This document shows positions 17,721-25,944 of a DNA stretch of 64,000 nucleotides, in pieces. Origin of the DNA: Acidimicrobiales bacterium MED-G01 (GTDB lineage: Bacteria > Actinomycetota > Acidimicrobiia > Acidimicrobiales > Poriferisodalaceae). The DNA is taken from NCBI GenBank assembly GCA_002457435.1, contig NTLA01000007.1, positions 36,821 to 100,820 of the forward strand, read 5' to 3'. The notes beneath the pieces were generated by a model. The model did not search any database and had not been told where the DNA came from. It saw only the letters and a program-made list of their open reading frames with translations. A program made the position numbers and the translations under genes. Every line of letters begins with the position of its first letter. The first letter of the stretch is position 1.

Positions 17721-19512
17721 CGGATAACCAGACGTCTGACCAGCGACCCACCCCTGCTACCTGACCATAAACCTCATTACCATTCGGTAATTGCCAGTAG
17801 CCCAGTCCTTTGGTTCCCGGGTGCCCTATGACCGCCGACTGCGCGTGGGACAGGTAGATCATGGGCATTTGTTCTGTCAGCATCAACATGATCTGCTCAA
17901 CCGCAGCTTGGCGCACAGTCTCAACTGAACTTGAATGCAGCATTTCGACAAAGGTGGTCAAGGGCTCGTTGTGAAGATTGCTGACATTCAGCGGTGAGGT
18001 CCGGATAGGTCCGAACAGTGGGCCAAACATCATCGCCGGGTCAGACTCGCCACCTACTCGCCAACAGGTCGCCATGAAATCACCACTGAAACCCGGTCGA
18101 TCTGTCACCGACCCTAAGACTCTTTGGATCAAACCGCTCCGCGTAACAGTTTCAGTTTCAACTTCAACAAATCCCGTTGCTTCCCACTGGCGCGCTAGCT
18201 CTCGAATCATGGACGACATATGAATGTCGTCGGTGCACTGAAGGTCAATCGAAATCTGTGAACCCGGTGCGCGTCTATCGGACCGGTCTTCGTCGTTGAC
18301 GTAGGCCGCTAATAGCTGTTTCGCTCCGGCTACGTCCGAATCTGGCCATGTCTCAGCTACCAAGCTCGACCACCAGCGGCTTTGGGGAGCAAACCACTGG
18401 GTAGCCGGTTCGCCAGCACCGGCACCGAGCGAGGCTTTAATCAATACATCTTGGTTTGTCGACATTTGAAGCGCCCGTCTGACGCGAACATCGTCGACGG
18501 GCGACTGCACCGTGTTAAACAACACCACACCAACATTGTCCTCATTTCGGGATATGACAGTTAATTCAAGGTCTCGAGCCCGAGAAATAGCCAACGTTGA
18601 GCGAGAATGCGCAAAATCTGCATCGCCGCGTTGGACCGACTGGATTCGTTCTTGTTCGTCCAAGACTTCACGAAAAATCAATTCATCGAGGTAAGGCAAC
18701 GATTTCCCGTCAGCCGCTGTTCTCCAGTATTCGCTATTTGCTGACAGCTTGACTGGCTGGCCAATTTCCCATGGTTCCATGATGAAAGGCCCAGTCCCAA
18801 CAGGACTACGTATAAATGCGGAGGGGTCAACTCTCGCTGCTTCTATCGAAAAAACTCGGCCTATCGGCCCAGCTAAGACAATATCTAGTGCGGGATTCGG
18901 TTCAGCTAAGTCGAACATCAAACGATGATCATCAATCACAGTGACCGCATTAATACGAGCATCACGCAACAGTCCTCGGGTCACTTCACCCTTTTTCAGG
19001 AACTCTTCGTATCCCTCTTTTATTACCTGGGCCGTAACTGGTTGGTCATCGGTAAATGTGAGACCTTTACGCAAAGTAATGGTCCAATTGAGCATCGTCG
19101 GATTGGGTTCCACCTGCTCTGCTAACCAAGGAGCGGTTGAGCCATCGGGGAGAACTACGGTGATGGTTTCGAGCACTTGGTCAAGAACGTTGCGACACGA
19201 CCATGCGCATACGTGATCCCAAGGAGTCCAACCAGTGATCGGCGTAGGGTCGCCGGCGATGAGTATGGTCGCTGAACCACCTGGCCGCGTGGCTGGGGAG
19301 TCGTGACCGGTCTTATCTTCGACTGTTTCCTGATTTATCTGAGCGTCACTTTGTTCAAGCTCAGTTGTTGAAGTGAGCGGTGGTTCGAGTAGCGAAGGAT
19401 TTGGGTCTCGAGTGACTTGCGGACCGTCCGGGCCACAAGCAGATAAGAGAGTTAAGGCGCTCAAAAATACGCAAGCGACGCGATGGATGCGACTCAATAT
19501 TTTTCTCGCCAC
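17713..19512 (-). CDS. ABC transporter substrate-binding lipoprotein, family 5 (peptide/nickel type)
   Basis: 599 aa; lipobox TLLSAC; VEPNPTMLNWTITLRKGLTFTDDQPVTAQ, FSIEAARVDPSAFIRSPVGTGPFIMEPWEIGQ. Confidence 0.88.
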   Translation of the reverse strand: MARKILSRIHRVACVFLSALTLLSACGPDGPQVTRDPNPSLLEPPLTSTTELEQSDAQINQETVEDKTGHDSPATRPGGSATILIAGDPTPITGWTPWDHVCAWSCRNVLDQVLETITVVLPDGSTAPWLAEQVEPNPTMLNWTITLRKGLTFTDDQPVTAQVIKEGYEEFLKKGEVTRGLLRDARINAVTVIDDHRLMFDLAEPNPALDIVLAGPIGRVFSIEAARVDPSAFIRSPVGTGPFIMEPWEIGQPVKLSANSEYWRTAADGKSLPYLDELIFREVLDEQERIQSVQRGDADFAHSRSTLAISRARDLELTVISRNEDNVGVVLFNTVQSPVDDVRVRRALQMSTNQDVLIKASLGAGAGEPATQWFAPQSRWWSSLVAETWPDSDVAGAKQLLAAYVNDEDRSDRRAPGSQISIDLQCTDDIHMSSMIRELARQWEATGFVEVETETVTRSGLIQRVLGSVTDRPGFSGDFMATCWRVGGESDPAMMFGPLFGPIRTSPLNVSNLHNEPLTTFVEMLHSSSVETVRQAAVEQIMLMLTEQMPMIYLSHAQSAVIGHPGTKGLGYWQLPNGNEVYGQVAGVGRWSDVWLSGE

Positions 19513-19973
19513 TCATTTGGCCAAACGCCGAGCCCTAATAGCCATTCGTCGGTTCTGTAGGTGGTACCGGTTGCACTCGCTATTAGCCGGTCGTTGACCG
19601 TCAGTTCGACTCTATGGTGAGCGAACCGTCTGGTGCGGCTGATTTCAGATGCCGTGGCTGTAATCATGTCACCGGGTCGCACTCCTCGGTGATAGGAGAT
19701 GTCAATTTGGGTGGCTACCGATTGGCGTCCGTAACCGTTTGACGCGAAGGACATGGCTATGTCCCCGAGGCTGAACATGATTCCTCCGTGCCCGCCACCC
19801 AGAAAATTAGTGTGGGCGACTTCAATGGTTGCTTGCACGCAGGCATTCCCGGGGGACCACGTCAACAACTCGGCACCTAACTGGTCCATCAGCGGATCTG
19901 AGCGAAACAATTCATCAAGCTGCTGGCGGGCGTTCTCGGGAAGTTCATCGATGTTATTCGGCACAGAGTTCAC
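19494..19973 (-). CDS. PaaI-family hotdog thioesterase
   Basis: 159 aa; HTNFLGGGHGGIMFSLGDIAMSFASNGYGRQSVATQIDISYHRGVRPGD; classical PaaI-like (NFLG..HGG..F.L.D) arrangement. Confidence 0.82.
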   Translation of the reverse strand: MNSVPNNIDELPENARQQLDELFRSDPLMDQLGAELLTWSPGNACVQATIEVAHTNFLGGGHGGIMFSLGDIAMSFASNGYGRQSVATQIDISYHRGVRPGDMITATASEISRTRRFAHHRVELTVNDRLIASATGTTYRTDEWLLGLGVWPNEWREKY

Positions 19974-19992
19974 GGTACCTCCCTAAAGGTTG

Positions 19993-20745
19993 CTACGAAC
20001 AGGCACATACCTGACTATTAAGAACTGCAGCACCCACTAATACGCTTGTTTGTGATAGCTGTGCGATTGCCCCAAGGCTGTCTCCCACTACTCCCCCGAT
20101 TGCGCGATGAGACCAGGCCCAGGTAAGCAAAGCAGCCGGCAACGCAAAGACAATTAGAAGAAGACCTTCGGTGCCGTTTAGCAAAATAACCATCCCAACA
20201 ACAAGAGCTATTCCCGCTATGCCCCGAATGCGGCTGAGATCCGCCAAATAGTCGGCTCCCAATCCTTCCTTGGGGGTGTTCCGAGCGAGAACCATCACCC
20301 CTACCGCTGACGCTCTTCCTATCCCATGCGCTGTGACCAGAGATATCAGACCACTAGTCGGAAGCAAGGTGGCTAGCGCGGCAATGTCTAAGAACAGGAC
20401 CAGAACGAGGGCGCTGGTTCCATAGGTACCCAACCGCGAGTCCTTCAAAATCTCAAACCGACGTTCGACAGTGGTACCTCCCGCGAAAGCGTCGGCACTA
20501 TCAGCTAGCCCGTCGAGATGCAAAGCACCCGTTATGGCTGTTCCAAAAGAGACAGCTACCGCAGCGGAGACAGTTGCTGGAAGCACTTGAGATGCAAGCG
20601 CGTAAACCACCCCAACTAGAAAGCCCACTACTGCACCGACCGTCGGAAACCATGGGACGGCCCGGGACAGCGGAGGGGGGCCTTTTCGACCAACGCCAAC
20701 TGGAATTCTCGTCAAAAAAACAATCGCGGCCCGCAGCGACCTCAC
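19993..20745 (-). CDS. cobS: Adenosylcobinamide-GDP ribazoletransferase
   Basis: FLTRIPVG, GALHLDGLADSADAFAGGTTVERRFEILKDSRLGTYG. Confidence 0.93.
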   Translation of the reverse strand: MRSLRAAIVFLTRIPVGVGRKGPPPLSRAVPWFPTVGAVVGFLVGVVYALASQVLPATVSAAVAVSFGTAITGALHLDGLADSADAFAGGTTVERRFEILKDSRLGTYGTSALVLVLFLDIAALATLLPTSGLISLVTAHGIGRASAVGVMVLARNTPKEGLGADYLADLSRIRGIAGIALVVGMVILLNGTEGLLLIVFALPAALLTWAWSHRAIGGVVGDSLGAIAQLSQTSVLVGAAVLNSQVCACS

Positions 20746-21737
20746 GACTCAGAACCAAAAAATTCTGTGAAAGTTGGCACTTCGGTCGCTGCGGCACAGG
20801 CCATGGAAATCAACGGTATAACGGCAGCACCGCCAGAAGCTTCTCCGAGTCGGAAGTCTAGATCGAGTAATGGTTCCAGACCGATGAACTTCAGGAGTTG
20901 ACGGTGACCTATTTCGGCCGACTGATGCGCGGCGATGCAGTGGTCAAGAGCAAGCGGGTCGCACGCGTAGAGGGGAGCTGCTCCAGCGGCCACAACGAAA
21001 CCGTCGAGCACCACTGCGATTTTCCGACGCCTAGCCTCGATGATCGCCCCGGAAATAGCGACAATTTCAGCTCCACCTAGTTCTCGCAAAATTTCTTCCG
21101 GACTGGCACCCGCAATCCGCTTCACCGCATGTTGAACGGCTTCTCTTTTGCGGCGTAAACCGTCGTCATCGACGCCGGTCCCGCGACCCACCCAATCCGA
21201 TGTGTCTCCGCCAAGAAGCGCACACGATATTGCTGCAGACGAAGTGGTGTTACCAATTCCCATTTCGCCAAGCACGAGTAGGTCGCTGTCGATGTCTTTC
21301 ACTGCTTGACGTCCGCTTTCAAACGCTTCCAAAAAGCGCTCTTCAGACATTGCTGGCTCGAATCTTATATCTGCAGTGGCTCTACCTATCCCAACGTCGA
21401 TAGCGGTCACCTCCGCACCAGATATTCGAGCAAAGGCGTTTATGGTTGACAAACCAGCCTCGAAAGCGGTCATCATTGCTTCAGTGACCGAAGGCGGGTA
21501 AGCGCTGACTCCCGCGCTTGCGACACCGTGATCGGCGGCAAAGATCAGAATTTTGGGTCTCTGAACCTGCGGCGTAAGTGATCCTTGCCACCCAGCCATA
21601 AAGACCGCTATTTCATCAAGTCGTTTCAGCGCCCCGCTCGGTCTGAGTATGTCGGCAAGTCGTTCTTCTAGCGCGCTTCGCGCGTCATTGTCGGGCCTCG
21701 TTAGGTCCTCCAGGGAGGCGGGAATGGGGTTTGTCAT
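20742..21737 (-). CDS. cobT: Nicotinate-nucleotide--dimethylbenzimidazole phosphoribosyltransferase
   Basis: FAADHGVASAGVSAYPPSVTEAMM; GEMGIGNTTSSAAI; GRGTGVDDDGL; FRLGEASGGAAVIPLI. Confidence 0.94.
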   Translation of the reverse strand: MTNPIPASLEDLTRPDNDARSALEERLADILRPSGALKRLDEIAVFMAGWQGSLTPQVQRPKILIFAADHGVASAGVSAYPPSVTEAMMTAFEAGLSTINAFARISGAEVTAIDVGIGRATADIRFEPAMSEERFLEAFESGRQAVKDIDSDLLVLGEMGIGNTTSSAAISCALLGGDTSDWVGRGTGVDDDGLRRKREAVQHAVKRIAGASPEEILRELGGAEIVAISGAIIEARRRKIAVVLDGFVVAAGAAPLYACDPLALDHCIAAHQSAEIGHRQLLKFIGLEPLLDLDFRLGEASGGAAVIPLISMACAAATEVPTFTEFFGSES

Positions 21738-22297
21738 AGCAAATCTTCAATATTTTGGAGTTTCGTTACTTGCCCCATGGACGCGAACAACGTCAACCCG
21801 GCCTGTCTGGCGATCAACTGATTTACGCGTCCCAACGTGTCACGGTATCGACGCGCTAACTCATTATCGGGGACAATGCCGAGCCCTACTTCATTAGTTA
21901 CGACGACAGAGGGAGATTCTCTTTGGCCTAAGAATTCGGACAGGGTCGCTGCCGCTTCCTCAACTTTCTCGACTTGAAACCCTCGAAGAAGCAAATTCGA
22001 GATCCACATCGTCACACAATCAATGATCACTAAGGAGTCTTCAGCGACTCCGCGAATATCAGAAGCCACCTCAACTGGAGATTCCATGGTGGTCCAGCTT
22101 GCGGGCCGCTCGCGGCGATGTCTTGCTATTCGTTCTGTCATATCTTCATCACCAGCAGTTGCGGTTGCGACGAAGCACACCTGACCTAGCCAAGCTTCTC
22201 CGATCTTTTGTGCCAAGGCGCTCTTGCCACTCCGCGCCCCTCCGGTAATAACCGTTAACCCGCTCGGAATCGAAATATCGCCATTATCAACCCTCAA
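21734..22297 (-). CDS. cobU: Bifunctional adenosylcobinamide kinase/guanylyltransferase
   Basis: GGARSGKSALAQ; ARHRRERPASWTTMESP; VTNEVGLGIVPDNELARRYRDTLGRVNQ. Confidence 0.94.
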   Translation of the reverse strand: MRVDNGDISIPSGLTVITGGARSGKSALAQKIGEAWLGQVCFVATATAGDEDMTERIARHRRERPASWTTMESPVEVASDIRGVAEDSLVIIDCVTMWISNLLLRGFQVEKVEEAAATLSEFLGQRESPSVVVTNEVGLGIVPDNELARRYRDTLGRVNQLIARQAGLTLFASMGQVTKLQNIEDLL

Positions 22298-22866
22298 TAG
22301 TCGATGCCTTTTTTAGCGACGATGCCCTTCTCATAAGCGTGCTTCACGTTGTGCATTTCGGTGACTGTGTCGGCAATCTCCACAAACTCCGGCGGCGCGT
22401 CACGGCCTGTCATCACAATGTTGGTTTTCTCAGGGCGGCCAATTACTGCGGACACAAGTTCTTCTTTAGATATCCATCCCCAATTAGCGGGATAAGTCAC
22501 TTCGTCGAGAACGACAAGTTGGTATTCGCCACTTGCAATGCAATTTTTTGCGTGAGCCCATGCAACCTGAGCTACTGCCTCATCTTCAGAAAGATCTTCC
22601 GACTCCCAGCTGAAACCTTCACCAATCGCCCACCAGTCGACACCTAGTTTTTCACGACACACGCTCTCTTCGCCGGTGTTCCAATTACCGGACTTCAAGA
22701 ACTGGATGACCGCAACGTTCCAATTTCTAGCAACGGATCGGATCACAACCCCAAACGCTGAAGACGACTTACCTTTCCCATCGCCCGTATTAACAATCAC
22801 CAACGAGGCAGCTCTCTTCTGAGTTTGCACATCGGGGGGCTGAGTCGGCGGGGTTTCGCTCATCAA
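22294..22866 (-). CDS. cobO: Cob(I)yrinic acid a,c-diamide adenosyltransferase
   Basis: VNTGDGKGKSSSAFGVVIRSVARNWNVAVIQFLKSGNWNTGE; VVLDEVTYPANWGW. Confidence 0.93.
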   Translation of the reverse strand: MMSETPPTQPPDVQTQKRAASLVIVNTGDGKGKSSSAFGVVIRSVARNWNVAVIQFLKSGNWNTGEESVCREKLGVDWWAIGEGFSWESEDLSEDEAVAQVAWAHAKNCIASGEYQLVVLDEVTYPANWGWISKEELVSAVIGRPEKTNIVMTGRDAPPEFVEIADTVTEMHNVKHAYEKGIVAKKGIDY

Positions 22867-23645
22867 GGATTCTCCTTCGAGACACTCGGTACCACTACAA
22901 GGTGATCATCAACCTGAAGCACTTTCACCTGAGCGCCGTACAGCTCTGATAATCGAATTGGGTCCAAAACTTCAGCCGGCTTGCCTTCAACCGCTATGCG
23001 ACCTTTAGACATCAGAATTATTCGGTCGCTGTACTGACTCGCCAGCGTGAGGTCATGCATAGTCATAACGACCGTGACCTGGTGTTCTTCTCGCAGTAGT
23101 CGAATTCGATCCAAGGCCTGTTGCTGATGACCTAGGTCCAGTGCGGTTGTCGGTTCATCCAGGAAAACTATTGGTGTCGCTTGCGCAATGGCTCGAGCAA
23201 GATGGCACCGCTGCAGCTCGCCACCACTTAATGATTCAAGCGTTCGTTGTCCCATGCTCGACAGATCAAATTGCTCTAGTACCTGTTCAACTAGGCGAAA
23301 ATCGTGAGAACCCTCCATTCCGAGAAAAGGGAGGTGAGGTGTCCTGCCAAGCAGGACATAACTATTAACCGTCATCCCAGGTGGAATTTCAGGATGCTGA
23401 GGCACGTACGCGAGCAGTCGGGCTCTTTCCCGGAGCGTTAAATCGGTGATGTTTCGTCCGTCTATCGAGAGGCTGCCTGAAGCCTTCTGTAACCCAGCCA
23501 TTACCGATAGCAATGTGGTCTTTCCGGCACCATTAGGGCCCACTATCGATACCCACTCGCCGGTGTTAACTGAGAGCGAAACATCACTCAGGATCGGCAC
23601 GTCCTCTATGCGTACTCCGACTTCGTTAACCACAAATAGGTTCAT
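22863..23645 (-). CDS. btuD: Cobalamin/iron-siderophore type ABC transporter ATP-binding protein
   Basis: GPNGAGKTTLLSVMAGL; LSGGELQRCHLARAIAQ; VFLDEPTTALDLGHQQ; cobalamin operon context. Confidence 0.85.
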   Translation of the reverse strand: MNLFVVNEVGVRIEDVPILSDVSLSVNTGEWVSIVGPNGAGKTTLLSVMAGLQKASGSLSIDGRNITDLTLRERARLLAYVPQHPEIPPGMTVNSYVLLGRTPHLPFLGMEGSHDFRLVEQVLEQFDLSSMGQRTLESLSGGELQRCHLARAIAQATPIVFLDEPTTALDLGHQQQALDRIRLLREEHQVTVVMTMHDLTLASQYSDRIILMSKGRIAVEGKPAEVLDPIRLSELYGAQVKVLQVDDHLVVVPSVSKENP

Positions 23646-24730
23646 CCAAGTGTCCTCTTACTTGACCTCAACACGATCACAAAGAATGGTGCACCGCAAA
23701 AGGCAGTTATGACGCCTATCGGGATCTCAGCTGGCGATGCAAGGCTTCGGCCTAGAAGGTCAACAAATACTAAGAATGCTGCCCCAAACAGAATCGAAAG
23801 AGGCAGAACGACCCGGTTACTAGCGCCTGCCACTAAGCGGACTGTGTGAGGGACGATGATGCCAACGAAGGCAATCAATCCGCTAACTGCAACGGCTGCG
23901 GCCGTACCTAGCGAAGCCGCACAGATAACAACCAACCTGACTAATTGAGGTCGTATCCCTAGCGAAGAAGCTTCAAGATCGCCGAGTCTCATGACATCTA
24001 GGATCCGGCGATAAACGAGAATCAACAATCCCGATGCAAACGCATAGGGCGCCAGTAGAGAAACTTCGTCCCAGGAAGCAGTATTGAGACGTCCCAAAAT
24101 CCAGCTGTAAACCTGTCGTATCGTCTCAACATTTTGTTGTTGAATAAAAGTTTGAATGGCAGTTAGGAAGCTTGCAACCGCCACCCCGGCAAGTAAAAGC
24201 GCTGCGGGCGATCGTTGGGTTCCCGAGCTGTATCCCAACAGGTAAGTAAGCGCTACCGCTATTAGGGCGCCAACAAATGCCAGAAGTGGAACCAAATCGA
24301 AGGTACCTACCCCGTCACCAGAGCCGGTGACAATCGCGACCGTTGCTCCAAGACCGGCTCCCGCCGCGGCACCTAATAGATATGGGTCTGCTAGCGGATT
24401 ACGGAACACAGCTTGGTAACTAGCCCCGCTCAAGGCCAAGGTCCCGCCTACCAACGCCCCCAGTGCTACACGAGGAAGTCTGACCTCCCAAATTATGTTT
24501 TTTTGGATGGGTGACAGTCCACTATCAACCGAGATAAACGGCAAACGATCGAGTAACTCCTTCAAGGCATTGGTCCTATCGATATCTGCGGGACCAATCA
24601 ACAACCCAGCACTTGCCGCAACAGCAACTGCCAAAAACCCAATTAAAAGACCAGGAACGCGAAATTTATCCGCCCCTACGCCCATCGGGCCGGGTGCGGC
24701 ACCCCCACCGAGGAGCTGCCTAACGGGCAT
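23642..24730 (-). CDS. btuC: Cobalamin ABC transporter permease (FecCD family)
   Basis: WEVRLPRVALGALVGGTLALSGASYQAVFRNPLADPYLLGAAAGAGLGATVAI; GIIVPHTVRLVAG. Confidence 0.87.
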   Translation of the reverse strand: MPVRQLLGGGAAPGPMGVGADKFRVPGLLIGFLAVAVAASAGLLIGPADIDRTNALKELLDRLPFISVDSGLSPIQKNIIWEVRLPRVALGALVGGTLALSGASYQAVFRNPLADPYLLGAAAGAGLGATVAIVTGSGDGVGTFDLVPLLAFVGALIAVALTYLLGYSSGTQRSPAALLLAGVAVASFLTAIQTFIQQQNVETIRQVYSWILGRLNTASWDEVSLLAPYAFASGLLILVYRRILDVMRLGDLEASSLGIRPQLVRLVVICAASLGTAAAVAVSGLIAFVGIIVPHTVRLVAGASNRVVLPLSILFGAAFLVFVDLLGRSLASPAEIPIGVITAFCGAPFFVIVLRSSKRTLG

Positions 24731-25685
24731 TTACCGTCGCAACGGCATCTGCGACCGTTTCCAAAAAATCGATCAGCCGAGGGCCCCAACGGCTACTGAT
24801 ATCGCTATCCATTTCAAAGACATTTCCGTTGCGGACCGCTGACAGCTCAGACCAACCAGGACGAGCACTAATAGTGGCTACCGATTGTGCACAGCATGTC
24901 GCGTCCGCGAAGAAAATAATATCTGGGTCGGCTTCAAGAATAAATTCTTCGCTTAGTTGGGGATAGCCCCAAGCAGTTCCATCCTCATCAGCCGGATCAG
25001 CAATATTCTTAAGGCCCGTCATCGTGTAAATCTGTCCGATAAAAGTCGAACTCGTTACCGAATACAAGGTGTCATCAAGCTCGTGAAAATAGGTCAACGA
25101 GTCGGTGGGCATTTGAATGGCGTCGAGGATCTCCTCAATCTGCTCTCTCATCTGGTCAACGACCATTGAGGAACCTTCACTGTTTCCGGTGATGTCGCCA
25201 ATTTCCCCTAATTGACTGTAGACGTCCTCCAACTCAACGGCAGCAGCAGCCACGTAGACCGTTATGCCCAAAAGCTCGAGTTCTTCTTGCACCCCGGTGT
25301 CACTGAGGATCACCAGATCGGGTTCAAAAGAGGCAATTGCTTCAACGTTGGGGTTCCATCCGGATAGGTCATCGACGACGGGTGCCTGGGGAGGCCAGTA
25401 ACTGTAATTATCAACCGCAATCACTTGTTCCCCGGCGCCAATAGCGAACAGCATCTCGGTAGCGGTGGGCGATAACGAAACGATGGCTTCCGGGTAATCG
25501 ATCACTAGATCAACGTCTTCAACTCCGTCAGGTTCTGCCGTTTCCTGATTTTCTGCCGGCATCTCAGTCTCAACCGAAACTGTGGGCTCCAAGGTGACTG
25601 AGTTAGCACTCAGGTTCGTTGAGTCACTGTCACCGCAGGCAGCCAAGATCATCAGGCCACAGATCATGGATGTGATTTTTTTCAT
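24720..25685 (-). CDS. btuF: Cobalamin ABC transporter substrate-binding lipoprotein
   Basis: ATG at 25685 preceded by ACAGGAG; lipobox MILAAC; IVSLSPTATEMLFAIGAGEQVIAVDNYSYWPPQAPVVDDLSGWNPNVEAIASFEPDLVI. Confidence 0.86.
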   Translation of the reverse strand: MKKITSMICGLMILAACGDSDSTNLSANSVTLEPTVSVETEMPAENQETAEPDGVEDVDLVIDYPEAIVSLSPTATEMLFAIGAGEQVIAVDNYSYWPPQAPVVDDLSGWNPNVEAIASFEPDLVILSDTGVQEELELLGITVYVAAAAVELEDVYSQLGEIGDITGNSEGSSMVVDQMREQIEEILDAIQMPTDSLTYFHELDDTLYSVTSSTFIGQIYTMTGLKNIADPADEDGTAWGYPQLSEEFILEADPDIIFFADATCCAQSVATISARPGWSELSAVRNGNVFEMDSDISSRWGPRLIDFLETVADAVATVNAR

Positions 25686-25739
25686 CGGGTTTCTCCTGTC
25701 GTCCGAGGGCGGAGCGGCAGGAGACCTGCCACACAACGC

Positions 25740-25870
25740 TTCTTCCTCGAGAATCGTCGTGCGAGGCATTGATTCAGGCGGCCGGACTCATTCTCCGAGG
25801 AGACATCACCGTTGCGGGACAGTGCCGGATTTTTACCGGACTTCGCTGCATCGCTGCACCGTACATAGGC
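25740..25870 (-). promoter_or_regulatory. Cobalamin riboswitch upstream of btuF
   Basis: Minus strand reads GGTGCAGCGATGCAGCGAAGTCCGGTAAAAATCCGGCACTGTCCCGCAACGGTGATGTCTCCTCGGAGAATGAGTCCGGCCGCCTG, matching the cobalamin-aptamer core (CCGGT..AAATCCGG.xCTGTCCCGCAACxGTGA ... GAGTCCGG..xCCTG); heads a B12 operon. Boundaries approximate. Confidence 0.85.
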
Positions 25871-25944
25871 CATGATATCTGTGCTGGTACAGGCAAGCTC
25901 GATTAAACACAACCATTCTCTGATTCCGAGAGGGGTATAGGAAT

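Noticed and set aside
20742-23645. Possibility that the B12 locus encodes complete de novo corrinoid synthesis
   Set aside because: Only cobO, cobU, cobT, cobS and a BtuCDF-type transporter are present in the window; no cbi/cob corrin-ring genes, so salvage is the supported reading.
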